Source: Flavobacterium sangjuense
GTDB lineage: Bacteria; Bacteroidota; Bacteroidia; Flavobacteriales; Flavobacteriaceae
DNA length: 64,000 bases
Direction of reading: 5' to 3'
Assembly: GCF_004797125.1 (NCBI RefSeq)
Contig: NZ_CP038810.1
Span: 310,001 to 374,000 of the forward strand
The notes under the pieces are model-generated. The model ran no database searches. It saw nothing but the letters and a program-made list of their open reading frames with translations, and had not been told where the DNA came from. Both the position numbers and the translations under genes were made by a program. This document shows, piece by piece, positions 45,901-53,679 of this stretch (positions are counted from its first letter, which is position 1; every line of letters starts with the position of its first letter).

Positions 45901-47255
45901 CTGGCATTCTCTAATTTGGAATAATCTGTTCCTTCATCAACCGGATTAAGATTGTTAAAGCCTGCACTTGAGGTTACAATATCCCTAATACTTGTGTTTA
46001 ATAATCCCGTACCAGTAGTAATTAATTCGGGATCATATTTGTTATTACTGTTATCTGATGGTAAGTCAGTAGCCGTAGGTGATAAGAAGAAGTTGTTGAT
46101 ATTATATTCTTGTGGATTTACTGCAACCACTCGACTATTATCTGTGAAATTAGACAATCTGGATTCTCCCAAATCCTGTAATGCCAAAATATTTCTTAAG
46201 TTATTATTCGTGGTACTTACACGATTTTGTCTGTTGGTTACCCAAACTTCAATTCTTGTAATTTGAACTCTGCTTCTAATTACAGGATAATCTTTTAAGG
46301 CTTCATCATACTTATTTCTAAAATATTGAGATAAGAAAAAGTGTCTGTCGGAATCATAATCTAAAGCAAACATTTCAAAATCCTGAATGGTTCCGCCACC
46401 TTGCGCTGTAACTGATTTGGTTTGCGATTTTTGTTCTGAAAAAACACCCGTTATTGTGGTTTTACCAAATTGCAATTGGGCTTTTACTCCAAACAAACTT
46501 TGCGCTCCACGAATCAATGAATTTGAAAGTGGCATACTTACGTTTCCGACTTCTATTTTCTGAATGATATCATCTTCAGTTGGTGCATACTCTAACTTGA
46601 TAAGATTTTGAAAAGCAAACGTTGACTCGGTATCATAATTGGCATTCACGCTTAATCGTGTTCCCACTTTTCCATTCAAACTCATGCTGATTCTTTGGTC
46701 AAAATCAAAAGAAGTTTGTGATCTGTTTCTTGGCGAAAAGGCCGGATTATCTTGTTTCGTATAACGAACTCCTAAATCCATTTCAACAGAACCTGTAGGT
46801 TTAACGTCGATTGTATTAGACCCGAAAATGGTTTCGAAGAAACTGGAATTGACATAATATCGAGGTAATAAATCTTTTTTCTTTGCCTCGGCACCATCTT
46901 TTTTACCATCAATTGCATCTGATTTCTCTTTGAAGTATTCGCGCATCGATTCACGAAGCACTAATTCCTCGTACTCTTGTGGTGTTAAAATAATTGGATA
47001 ATTAATGTTAAAGCCATCCATCGTACTGGTATAAATATACCTGTTTGTAGCTGGATCGTATGTATAAGCATTGACAATGCTATTTGGATTTTTTATTTCA
47101 ACTTTACCTGTTGAATAACCTGTTGGCTCTTGTTCTTCTGGTTTTGGTTCGGTTGGAGTTACTTGAGCAAAAACGGTAGCACTTAGCAACAAAATTAATC
47201 CTAAGATTAATTTTTTAAAGTTTAATATTGATTTTGTAAAGTATATTGTTTCCAA
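39918..47255 (-). CDS. sprA: SprA, outer-membrane translocon of the type IX secretion system
   Basis: A 2445-residue protein with a signal peptide (hydrophobic KKLILGLILLLSATVFAQ near residues 14-32) and a very long strand-rich body. SprA/Sov is the giant barrel (36 strands in the F. johnsoniae structure) that exports T9SS cargo with partners such as PorV and a plug protein. Length fits SprA (about 2400). Phrases such as VEMDLGVRYTKQDNPAFSPR, DDFEGSQTTIDM and FIRFGNDFTNNYYQVEIPL are characteristic to my recognition. It starts 3 bp after ruvA, so both share a transcript. Needed for gliding and secretion of enzymes and adhesins. Confidence 0.96.
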   Translation of the reverse strand: METIYFTKSILNFKKLILGLILLLSATVFAQVTPTEPKPEEQEPTGYSTGKVEIKNPNSIVNAYTYDPATNRYIYTSTMDGFNINYPIILTPQEYEELVLRESMREYFKEKSDAIDGKKDGAEAKKKDLLPRYYVNSSFFETIFGSNTIDVKPTGSVEMDLGVRYTKQDNPAFSPRNRSQTSFDFDQRISMSLNGKVGTRLSVNANYDTESTFAFQNLIKLEYAPTEDDIIQKIEVGNVSMPLSNSLIRGAQSLFGVKAQLQFGKTTITGVFSEQKSQTKSVTAQGGGTIQDFEMFALDYDSDRHFFLSQYFRNKYDEALKDYPVIRSRVQITRIEVWVTNRQNRVSTTNNNLRNILALQDLGESRLSNFTDNSRVVAVNPQEYNINNFFLSPTATDLPSDNSNNKYDPELITTGTGLLNTSIRDIVTSSAGFNNLNPVDEGTDYSKLENARKLAPNEYTLNPQLGYISLQQRLANDEVLAVAYQYTIGDDVYQVGEFGTDGVDSTVLTGTTPDDASVSTQSLILKMLKSNLTNVEKPIWNLMMKNIYQIQGGYQLQQEDFRFNILYSDPSPLNYITPANTASPLPAGVAETPLLKVFNVDKLNYNNDPQAGGDGFFDFLPGLTVDQQNGRLIFTSVEPFGNLLFEKLRTTPTSSENYYGDPTTLDYNDNQRKYVFRNMYTGTQAAALQDAEKNKFQLKGRFKSSGGDGIPIGAYNVPRGSVVVTAGGRVLQEGIDYSVNYQAGRVQILDPSLQASNTPIQVSVENNSTFGQQTRRFMGINVEHKFSDKLLVGATYIKMTERPLTSKSNYGQESVNNTIFGFNANYSTEVPFLTRMVNKLPNIDTDVPSNFSLRGEIAFLKPDASKADQFEGEPTVYVDDFEGSQTTIDMRSAQSWSLSSTPKRPTMADYNDFGSSAVDLSYGYKRAKLNWYSIDPTMYVQTPGDIGNDGISFNSTRRIYSRELFPNTDIQIGQTTVINTLDLTYYPQERGPYNFNPQALPSGFNAIDAKDNFGGIMRSINSTNFEQSNVEYIQFWVLDPYFDEGNPTAVADPANTGQLYFNLGEISEDVLKDERKQYENGLPSSSSSQALTNTTVWGKVPSSQSLIYAFDVDGANRAAQDVGFDGINNTAEQSLPGIGGYAALADPAADDYQYFLSATGSTVFDRYKNYNGVEGNSPVGVSDNNRGSTTIPDVEDINRDNTMNTANAYYEYKIEIYPGGADGMPVGQNFITDKVVTTLSNTDIPNGTPTRARWYQFKIPVTQPTSVVGSISDFRSIRFMRMFMTGFSSPVTLRFGALDLVRGEWRRYDNSFQLTDTDPTDDNTNFDVLSVNIQENSQRVPIPYVTPPGVVREQLQNGQQVINQNEQSLSLRANGTPAGTGGLEVGDSRAVFKNVEVDMRQYNKLKMFLHAEALPSDTTPLQDDQMKAFIRFGNDFTNNYYQVEIPLKVTPGGATDADVIWPDANEINLNLSLLTRMKVKSLGLDLTTFPDGVYYPDDDITLPDGDGDPNLRLGIKGTPNFGLVRTLMVGIKNNHTDPVRGEVWFNELRLADLNNKGGMAAVLNMDTNLADFATVSATGRMSTIGFGALEQAPQERSREDMQQYNIVTNLSLGKLLPKKWGINLPFNYAVGEELITPEYDPFNQDIRLQQLIDNTTDPAERKNMRDRAIDFTKRKSINFIGVKKDRAPEQKQHIYDPENLTLSYSYNQVEKHNYEIENYIDQQVNTSVDYTYTFKNKAIEPFKKTKLFKKSSYWKMLSDFNFNYLPASISFSSNIIRQYNKQQFRQVDVAGIALDPLFRRNYMFNYQYGFNYNLTKALKINFTAASHNIVRNYMDENDVPDNSNTIWTDFWNIGTPNQHNQQLVVNYELPINKIPFLAFVKSTYSYTGDYSWQRASLAMDSVDGYDLGNTIQNAGSHRLNTAFNMETFYKYIGLGKKPAAPAQKPAALPKPGEKITSIKAQPAKTTNVFLDGLKGVLTSVKNIQINYTQNEGTVLPGFLPGLGFFGSAKPSLGFVFGGQDDVRYEAAKRGWLTTYPDFNQNYTQVVTKTLNFTANVDLFPDFKIDLNADRTYADNYSEQFNTDATGYHPQSPYNFGNFSISTVMLKTSFKTSDENSSSSFQDFRENRAIIADRLAQQYYGGPNYPRYGFDLPVPLPSDPNYNFITNNFGYPVGFGKNNQAVLIPSFLAAYTGLGIADHKAGDRANGISLGAFRDIPIPNWTIKYSGLMRYKFFKEKFKRFSIQHAYRASYTINSFRSNLDYNPNVPTQDNSGIGNFYNKTIIANINLVEQFNPLIRIDFEMKNAFKILAEVKKDRSLSMSFDNNLLTEVQGKEYIVGFGYRFKDVIFSSQLADNPTGIIKSDINVKIDFSYRNNKTIVRYLDYDNNQLGGGQNIWSAKLTADYSFSKNLTAIFFYDHSFSKPVISTSFPLTNIRAGFTMRYNFGN

Positions 47256-47258
47256 GAA

Positions 47259-47840
47259 TTATAAATTTTTTAACGCTTGTTTGATAATTGTTTCAACTCC
47301 GGCTTCAGGGTTTTCTCTGATGATTTTATCCACCACTTTTTCTGCATTTTTCCTAACGTAACCCAAAACCTCCAAAGCAGATAACGATTCTTCTCTACTA
47401 ATATTGTGTTGCGAAGTAGAAATTTCGCTTAAATCATAGATTTTTAACACTTTTTCTTTCAAATCCAAGATAACACGCTGTGCTGTTTTGCTTCCAATTC
47501 CCTTTATCGATTGGATTGTAACAACATCTGCACTGGCAATAGCATGTATTATTTGTTTTGGATCTAATGATGACAACATTGTTCTGGCGATGCTGGCTCC
47601 AATTCCGGATACAGATAATAATAACTTAAACAATTCTCGCTCTGATTTTTCTACAAAACCAAACAAAGAATGTGCATCTTCCTTAATTTGAAGAAACGTA
47701 AACAATTTGACAAAATCGGCATTGGGAAGTAAGGAGAAAGTATGCAACGAAATATTAATATGATAACCTACTCCATTGCAGTCAATTACTACTTCAGTAG
47801 GCGATTTTTCAATTAACTTTCCTTGAATATGTGCAATCAT
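47259..47840 (-). CDS. ruvA: Holliday junction branch migration protein RuvA
   Basis: A 193-residue DNA-binding subunit that recognises Holliday junctions and recruits RuvB. Seen are the OB-fold start MIAHIQGKLIEKSPTEVVID, two helix-hairpin-helix segments (LLSVSGIGASIARTML and IQSIKGIGSKTAQRVI) and the small C-terminal domain (ALEVLGYVRKNAEKVV). Length is normal. ruvB lies about 5 kb away, upstream on the same strand, not adjacent. It is co-transcribed with sprA. Confidence 0.96.
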   Translation of the reverse strand: MIAHIQGKLIEKSPTEVVIDCNGVGYHINISLHTFSLLPNADFVKLFTFLQIKEDAHSLFGFVEKSERELFKLLLSVSGIGASIARTMLSSLDPKQIIHAIASADVVTIQSIKGIGSKTAQRVILDLKEKVLKIYDLSEISTSQHNISREESLSALEVLGYVRKNAEKVVDKIIRENPEAGVETIIKQALKNL

Positions 47841-47859
47841 TTTTTACTAAAATCTATTT

Positions 47860-47867
47860 CAAATATA
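47860..47867 (-). promoter_or_regulatory. ruvA-sprA promoter -7 box
   Basis: TATATTTG on the minus strand, 19 bases before the ruvA ATG. With only 3 bp between ruvA and sprA, it is the best candidate to drive both. Confidence 0.55.
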
Positions 47868-47923
47868 GCAAAATTCTTTAATTGAAAGAATCTCATTGCA
47901 ATATCTCTACAATAATACAAAAA

Positions 47924-50215
47924 CTATTTGGCAGACATCTTTTTTCTTTTCTCTTTTTCTTGCGCATCAACTACTGCAACGGCAACCATATTGACCATTT
48001 CTTCAACGCTTGCGCCAAGTTGGAATATATGAACTGCTTTTTCCATTCCCAACATTATTGGTCCGACAGAATCCACTTTATCCAATTCTTTTAAAAGTTT
48101 ATAGGTAATATTTGCCGCCTCTAAATTAGGAAAAATCAAGGTGTTGACTTTCTTTCCGGCCAGTTTTGAAAAAGGGAATTTAGCTTTCAGCATCTCCGCA
48201 TTTAAGGCAAAATCAGATTGTATTTCACCATCAACAACTAAATCAGGATAATATTTATGTAAATAAGCCACCGCTTCTCTCACTTTGTTAGCACTTTCAT
48301 GTGATGATGATCCAAAATTTGAAAAAGAAACCATTGCAATTACGGGTTCCATTCCAAACATTTTAACCGTTTTAGCAGTCATTAAAGCAATTTTTGCCAG
48401 TTCATCTGCGGTCGGATTTGGATTGATTGCGGTATCAGATAAAAACATCGGTCCGCGATTGGTCATCATCATATTGGCAGTTGCAATTAGAGTAATTCCC
48501 GGTGCTTTGCCAATCAATTGCATTAATGGTTTTACTGTTGACGGATAACTTCTGGAATAACCTGAAACCATGGCATCAGCATCGCCTTCATTGACCATCA
48601 TTGCCGCAAAATAGTTACGCTCACGCATCCATTTTTGAGCATCGAGTAACGAAATTCCTCTTCGTTGTCTCGACTTCCAGTAAATGTCAGCATACTTTAA
48701 TCTTCGCTTGTCTTCCTCTTTGTCTTTTGGATCAAAGATAGGCACATCAGCATCAAAACCTAATTCATCTTTGAGTTCCAGAATCACATCTTTATTTCCT
48801 AAAAGTATTGGATGTGCAATGCCTTCTTCGTATGCAATTTGAGCTGCCTTCAATACATCTAAATGATCTGCTTCGGCAAAAACAACACGCTTTGGTTCTG
48901 TTCTCGCACGATTGGTTAACAAACGAACCATTTTATTATCAGAACCTAAACGCTCTAATAATTCTTCTTCGTATTTCTCCCAATCGGTAATTGGATGAAG
49001 CGAAACTCCTGAATCTATTGCTGCTTTTGCAACCGCTAATGGAACTCTTGCAATCAATCTTGGATCGAATGGTTTCGGGATAATATATTCTTTACCAAAA
49101 TTTAGTTTGGTTTCACCATAAGCAATATTAACTTGTTCAGGAACCGATTCTTTGGCTAATTCCGCTAAAGCAACTACCGCTGCTTTTTTCATTTCTTCAT
49201 TAATCTTGGTCGCTCTGACATCTAAAGCACCACGGAAAATATAAGGGAAACCAAGTACATTATTCACCTGATTCGGATGGTCTGAACGACCGGTTGCCAT
49301 GATAATATCTCTTCTGGTTTTGATAGCCAAATCGTAGTTTATCTCCGGATTTGGATTTGCCATTGCGAAAACAATTGGATTTTTTGCCATTCCCAATAAC
49401 ATGTCTGGTGTTACTATATCTCCGGTTGACAATCCGACAAAAACGTCAATTCCAACCATGGCTTCAAGCAACGATGGATAGTCTTTGTCTGTAGCATATT
49501 TCCTTTGGTCTTCCGAAATTTTTGGATCGTCTTTTTTGAGTGCTCCTTTGCTATTAAACATGACTATGTTTTCCTGCTTCACGCCAAAAGAAACATACAG
49601 ATTCGCACAAGCAATTGCTGCCGAACCAGCTCCTGAAATAACCATTTTCACTTCGTCCATTTTCTTTCCAGCCAACTCAACAGCATTCAATAAAGCTGCT
49701 GCCGAAATGATAGCGGTTCCGTGCTGGTCGTCGTGCATCACGGGAATATTCAGTTCTTCAACCAAACGTCTTTCTATTTCAAAAGATTCCGGTGCCTTAA
49801 TATCTTCAAGGTTGATTCCGCCAAAAGTCGGCGCTATATTTTTTACCGTTTCAATAAACGCATCAACATCTTTTGTTCCAACTTCGATATCAAAAACATC
49901 AATATCAGCAAAGATTTTGAAGAGCAATGCTTTTCCTTCCATCACGGGTTTTGACGCTTCAGGACCAATATCACCCAATCCTAAAACGGCGGTTCCATTA
50001 CTGATTACGGCAACCAAATTTCCTTTGGAAGTATATTTATAAACATTGTTTACATCTTTGGCAATTTCCAAACAAGGCTCGGCAACACCGGGAGAATAAG
50101 CCAATGACAAATCTCTTTGGGTTGCATATTTTTTGGTTGGGACAACTTTAATTTTCCCCGGAGTTGGTTTGGCGTGGTATAAAAGTGCTTCTCTTCGTTT
50201 ACTATCTTTATGCAT
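47924..50215 (-). CDS. maeB: NADP-dependent malic enzyme with phosphotransacetylase-like domain
   Basis: 763 residues in the MaeB layout. The malic enzyme part (about 1-430) decarboxylates malate to pyruvate with reduction of NADP: YSPGVAEPCLEIA, MHDDQHGTAIISAAALLNA and the nucleotide-binding VISGAGSAAIACANL. The second half (about 440-763) is a phosphate acetyl/butaryl transferase-like domain that is usually regulatory (acetyl-CoA sensing) rather than catalytic. Length is typical (about 760). Upstream of ruvA-sprA as in other flavobacteria. Cytoplasmic. Confidence 0.95.
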   Translation of the reverse strand: MHKDSKRREALLYHAKPTPGKIKVVPTKKYATQRDLSLAYSPGVAEPCLEIAKDVNNVYKYTSKGNLVAVISNGTAVLGLGDIGPEASKPVMEGKALLFKIFADIDVFDIEVGTKDVDAFIETVKNIAPTFGGINLEDIKAPESFEIERRLVEELNIPVMHDDQHGTAIISAAALLNAVELAGKKMDEVKMVISGAGSAAIACANLYVSFGVKQENIVMFNSKGALKKDDPKISEDQRKYATDKDYPSLLEAMVGIDVFVGLSTGDIVTPDMLLGMAKNPIVFAMANPNPEINYDLAIKTRRDIIMATGRSDHPNQVNNVLGFPYIFRGALDVRATKINEEMKKAAVVALAELAKESVPEQVNIAYGETKLNFGKEYIIPKPFDPRLIARVPLAVAKAAIDSGVSLHPITDWEKYEEELLERLGSDNKMVRLLTNRARTEPKRVVFAEADHLDVLKAAQIAYEEGIAHPILLGNKDVILELKDELGFDADVPIFDPKDKEEDKRRLKYADIYWKSRQRRGISLLDAQKWMRERNYFAAMMVNEGDADAMVSGYSRSYPSTVKPLMQLIGKAPGITLIATANMMMTNRGPMFLSDTAINPNPTADELAKIALMTAKTVKMFGMEPVIAMVSFSNFGSSSHESANKVREAVAYLHKYYPDLVVDGEIQSDFALNAEMLKAKFPFSKLAGKKVNTLIFPNLEAANITYKLLKELDKVDSVGPIMLGMEKAVHIFQLGASVEEMVNMVAVAVVDAQEKEKRKKMSAK

Positions 50216-50235
50216 GGTCTTTATTTTGATACTTA

Positions 50236-50266
50236 CAAAGGTAGAAGACTGGACGTAAAAAGGAAA
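50236..50266 (-). promoter_or_regulatory. maeB promoter
   Basis: TACCTTTG (50236-50243) on the minus strand matches TAnnTTTG, with TTTC 19 bases upstream as an imperfect -33 box; 20 bases before the ATG. Confidence 0.55.
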
Positions 50267-50294
50267 CTTTTAGCGGTTTCTTTTGTAAAGAAAT

Positions 50295-51224
50295 TTATTT
50301 TATGAATTTTATGTTTCGCTGTATTCCTTCGAATTTTGTTCTTTTCACTGCCGAGTTTTTGAATACTTTTTTAAAAGTGTCTTCTGTGATTTCCTCCCAG
50401 TCTTTTTTGGTAAAAGAAAGCAGTTCAGGATTTGGATTAAAAAGCGGTTCGCTGTGTGATTTAGAAAACCGATTCCACGGACAAACATCCTGGCAAACAT
50501 CGCAGCCAAACATCCAGTCATCCATTTTGGCTTTCATTTCTAATGGAATATTTTCTTTGAGTTCGATAGTGAAATACGAAATGCATTTGCTTCCGTCAAC
50601 GACATAAGGTGCAACTATGGCTTCAGTTGGACAGGCATCAATACAAGCGGTACAGGTTCCGCAATGGTCAGTTGTTACGTGGTCATATTCCAAATCTAAA
50701 TCGACTACCAATTCGGCAATGAAATAAAAAGAACCGATTTGCTGCGTCAATAAATTGCTGTTTTTCCCAATCCAGCCCAAACCACTTTTGGCTGCCCAGG
50801 CTTTGTCTAAAACCGGTGCCGAATCGACAAAAGCCCTTCCGGAAACTTCACCAATTTCAGTTTGAATGGTATGCAATAATTCTTTTAGTTTTTCCTTGAT
50901 AACAAAATGATAATCCTGTCCGTAAGCATATTTTGAAATCTTGTAACTGTCCGAGTTCTGTGATTCCGATGGATAATAATTCAGCAACAATGAAATCACG
51001 CTTTTGGCATCATCAACCAACAAGGTTGGATTCAGTCGCTTATCGAAATGATTTTCCATATACTTCATTTCGCCGTGATGATTCTTATTCAGCCAGCTTT
51101 CCAATCTCGGTGCTTCTTCTTCCAAAAAACCAGCTTTGGAAATTCCACACGATAAAAAACCCAAGCGTTTGGCTTCGGTTTTTATGAGTTGGGAATACTC
51201 GCTTTTTTTAGAATCTGGTGTCAT
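50295..51224 (-). CDS. queG: Epoxyqueuosine reductase
   Basis: A 309-residue cobalamin- and iron-sulfur-dependent enzyme catalysing the last step of queuosine synthesis in tRNA, reducing epoxyqueuosine. Two [4Fe-4S] motifs are seen: [16 protein letters not shown] (about residues 188-203) and [13 protein letters not shown]. The N-terminal [14 protein letters not shown] and [15 protein letters not shown] are diagnostic. It is somewhat shorter than E. coli QueG (379), missing the HEAT-like C-terminal part, as seen in many Bacteroidota. Its start overlaps the P450 stop by 4 bp. Confidence 0.94.
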   Translation of the reverse strand: MTPDSKKSEYSQLIKTEAKRLGFLSCGISKAGFLEEEAPRLESWLNKNHHGEMKYMENHFDKRLNPTLLVDDAKSVISLLLNYYPSESQNSDSYKISKYAYGQDYHFVIKEKLKELLHTIQTEIGEVSGRAFVDSAPVLDKAWAAKSGLGWIGKNSNLLTQQIGSFYFIAELVVDLDLEYDHVTTDHCGTCTACIDACPTEAIVAPYVVDGSKCISYFTIELKENIPLEMKAKMDDWMFGCDVCQDVCPWNRFSKSHSEPLFNPNPELLSFTKKDWEEITEDTFKKVFKNSAVKRTKFEGIQRNIKFIK

Positions 51225-52567
51225 CTTTTTGAGAAAGTTACGGCTGCACCGACTGGTTTTAAAGTAACCAAAGGATTCACTTGTATGTCTTTTTGATGCG
51301 AAATTATTTTATATTTCTTTACAATATAAGAAAGCGTCAGGCTCATTTCATACATGGCAAAACCAAGACCGATGCACATTCTTGGTCCTGCTCCAAACGG
51401 ATAAAAAAATTTGTATGATTCCTTTTTCTGTTCGCCAAGAAATCGTTCAGGATTGAAATCTTCAGGGTTCTTCCAATATTTCGGATTGCGGTGTAATTCA
51501 TAAAAGGAAACACCAATCAATGTTTTCTCTTTTATGTGATATCCTAAAAGTTCGTCGTCTTCTATATTTTCCCTGTCGGTTATCCACGCCGGCGGATACA
51601 AACGCATTGACTCATTGATGACCGCATTGGTGTAAGTCATTTTTTGAAGCTGCTCAACAACATCGGTTGTTTGTGATTGGATTTCGATTAATTCCTCAAA
51701 AACCTTATGTTGTATGTCAGGATAATTCCCTAAAAGATGCAGTGTAAAAGTCATCGCATTTGCCGAAGTTTCGTGACCGGCAATAAACAGAATTTTAATT
51801 TCGTCTATCAATTGCTGTGTTGACATTCCTTCGCCAGTGTCTTCATATCGGGTTTCGAGAAGCATGTCGAGTAGATCATTTTGCCTGGTTCCGGATTTGA
51901 TTCGCTCTTCTACAATTTCCTTAATAATGGCATCACTTTCTAATGCTAATTCCTGATGTTTTTTTATCTGTCCGCTAATTTTAAACCAAAATGCTTTGTA
52001 TGGTAATCGGATTTCTTTGATTAGAAATTCCTGGACTTCATATATAATTACTTTTAGCCGATTTAATTTTTCTTCACTCGCAGATATGTGAAACAGCGAT
52101 TTTGCTACCACATTAAAGGCAAGCTGATTCATTATCGGAAATAATGCAACTGATTTTTCTTCCGGAAGATTTTGCAATTCAGAAGCAATGGTTTGCTGCA
52201 TATTCTCAACCAACTGATTCATCTTTTGCTTGTGAAAAGCCGGTTGGATTAAACGTCGTTGCTTTAACCAAAAATCGCCGTTGGCTGTTAATAATCCTTT
52301 GCCGAGATATTTGGATATGAATTTGGTTTGCAGTTCCGATTTTTGGAAATTCTTTTGATTTTTTTGAAGAATATATTCAGCTACTTCATTGTCTCTTGAG
52401 AGAATCACATGCTTTGTTTTGCCAATTTTCAGCGAAAAAGAATCCCCAAATTGGTCAAAGTATTTTTTGTGAAACGGAATTGGATTTTTACGGATGCTTT
52501 CTGCATTTAATAGAAACCTAACTATCGAAAGCTGTTTTGGATAATTGTATTTCTTATTTTCAGACAT
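51221..52567 (-). CDS. Cytochrome P450
   Basis: A 448-residue soluble-type P450 monooxygenase. All hallmarks are present: the I-helix oxygen-activation motif AGHETSA, the K-helix ExxR in NESMRLYPP, and the heme-binding loop [10 protein letters not shown] with the axial ligand C398. No N-terminal membrane anchor and no fused reductase, so an external redox partner is needed. Substrate unknown; the fold resembles fatty-acid or terpenoid hydroxylating CYP102/CYP4-like groups only by general motif. It is embedded in an operon with ruvB (9 bp upstream) and queG (4-bp overlap). Confidence 0.95.
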   Translation of the reverse strand: MSENKKYNYPKQLSIVRFLLNAESIRKNPIPFHKKYFDQFGDSFSLKIGKTKHVILSRDNEVAEYILQKNQKNFQKSELQTKFISKYLGKGLLTANGDFWLKQRRLIQPAFHKQKMNQLVENMQQTIASELQNLPEEKSVALFPIMNQLAFNVVAKSLFHISASEEKLNRLKVIIYEVQEFLIKEIRLPYKAFWFKISGQIKKHQELALESDAIIKEIVEERIKSGTRQNDLLDMLLETRYEDTGEGMSTQQLIDEIKILFIAGHETSANAMTFTLHLLGNYPDIQHKVFEELIEIQSQTTDVVEQLQKMTYTNAVINESMRLYPPAWITDRENIEDDELLGYHIKEKTLIGVSFYELHRNPKYWKNPEDFNPERFLGEQKKESYKFFYPFGAGPRMCIGLGFAMYEMSLTLSYIVKKYKIISHQKDIQVNPLVTLKPVGAAVTFSKR

Positions 52568-52576
52568 AAGTATGTT

Positions 52577-53599
52577 TTAAAAAAGTCCGCCCTGAATATT
52601 AGTTTTAATTTTTCCCAAATGCTTATACGCTTTCTCGGTAACTTCTCTTCCTCGTGGTGTTCTTATGATAAAACCTTCCTGAATCAAAAATGGTTCGTAT
52701 ACTTCTTCGATGGTTTCTCCGCTTTCGGAAACGGCTGTCGCCAATGTGGACAATCCAACCGGCCCGCCTTTGAATTTATCTATAATAGTAGTTAAGATTT
52801 TATTATCCATTTCGTCCAAACCATGCGCATCAACATGCAGCGCTTTCAAAGAAAAACGTGCAATTTCGATATCAATTTTTCCGTTGCCTTTTATTTGGGC
52901 AAAATCACGAACACGGCGTAACAATGCATTCGCTATACGAGGCGTTCCTCTGCTTCTTCCTGCAATTTCTATCGCCGCTTCCATGGTGATTGGCATTTTT
53001 AAAATGCTTGAACTACGTTGCACAATTGTAGTCAAAAGTTCGGTGTTATAATATTGCAAACGACTTTGAATTCCGAAACGCGCACGCATTGGCGCTGTCA
53101 ATAATCCGGAACGTGTCGTTGCGCCAACAAGTGTAAACGGATTTAAATTGATTTGAACCGTTCGTGCATTTGGCCCGGATTCAATCATAATATCAATTTT
53201 GAAGTCTTCCATGGCGGAATATAAATACTCTTCCACAACAGGGCTTAAACGATGAATTTCATCAATAAACAGTACATCTCTTTCTTCGAGATTGGTAAGT
53301 AACCCAGCTAAATCGCCTGGCTTGTCTAAAACCGGTCCTGACGTAATTTTGATTCCAACACCTAATTCGTTAGCCAAAATATTTGCCAAAGTAGTTTTTC
53401 CTAATCCCGGTGGGCCGTGAAACAAAGTATGGTCAAGCGCTTCACTTCTTTGATTGGCAGCTTCTACAAATACTTTTAGATTATCCAACACTTGTTCTTG
53501 TCCTGTAAAATCGTCAAACGACAATGGTCTCAACTTTTTTTCAAGGTCAAGTTCTTCGGGATTAAAATTGGAATTGGTTGGGTCGAGATTTTCGTTCAT
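52577..53599 (-). CDS. ruvB: Holliday junction branch migration helicase RuvB
   Basis: A 340-residue AAA+ ATPase that drives branch migration with RuvA. Walker A is GPPGLGKTT, Walker B is [11 protein letters not shown], and the arginine-finger region [18 protein letters not shown] is present, with a winged-helix C-terminal domain ([16 protein letters not shown]). The frame runs ten codons further upstream, but the ATG at 53599 gives the usual length and starts 4 bases after a -7 box. First gene of the run with the P450 and queG. Confidence 0.96.
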   Translation of the reverse strand: MNENLDPTNSNFNPEELDLEKKLRPLSFDDFTGQEQVLDNLKVFVEAANQRSEALDHTLFHGPPGLGKTTLANILANELGVGIKITSGPVLDKPGDLAGLLTNLEERDVLFIDEIHRLSPVVEEYLYSAMEDFKIDIMIESGPNARTVQINLNPFTLVGATTRSGLLTAPMRARFGIQSRLQYYNTELLTTIVQRSSSILKMPITMEAAIEIAGRSRGTPRIANALLRRVRDFAQIKGNGKIDIEIARFSLKALHVDAHGLDEMDNKILTTIIDKFKGGPVGLSTLATAVSESGETIEEVYEPFLIQEGFIIRTPRGREVTEKAYKHLGKIKTNIQGGLF

Positions 53600-53603
53600 A
53601 TTA

Positions 53604-53611
53604 CAAATATA
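53604..53611 (-). promoter_or_regulatory. ruvB promoter -7 box
   Basis: TATATTTG on the minus strand ends 4 bases before the ruvB ATG, implying a leaderless or nearly leaderless transcript if used. Confidence 0.45.
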
Positions 53612-53629
53612 TAACAAAGTTGTATGCAA

Positions 53630-53660
53630 ATAAAAATGCCTTTCGATAGGAAAGGCATTT
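53630..53660 (-). terminator. Rho-independent terminator of the act-cox operon
   Basis: Perfect 11-bp stem AAATGCCTTTC (53634-53644) and GAAAGGCATTT (53650-53660), loop GATAG, followed by a T-rich tail on the minus strand. It begins 19 bp after the subunit I stop. Confidence 0.85.
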
Positions 53661-53679
53661 ATTATATTTTATTCAATGA

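Noticed and set aside
49485..50042. Plus-strand reading frame of 185 codons opposite maeB
   Set aside because: The maeB frame on the other strand has full conserved motifs; this frame is an antisense shadow.
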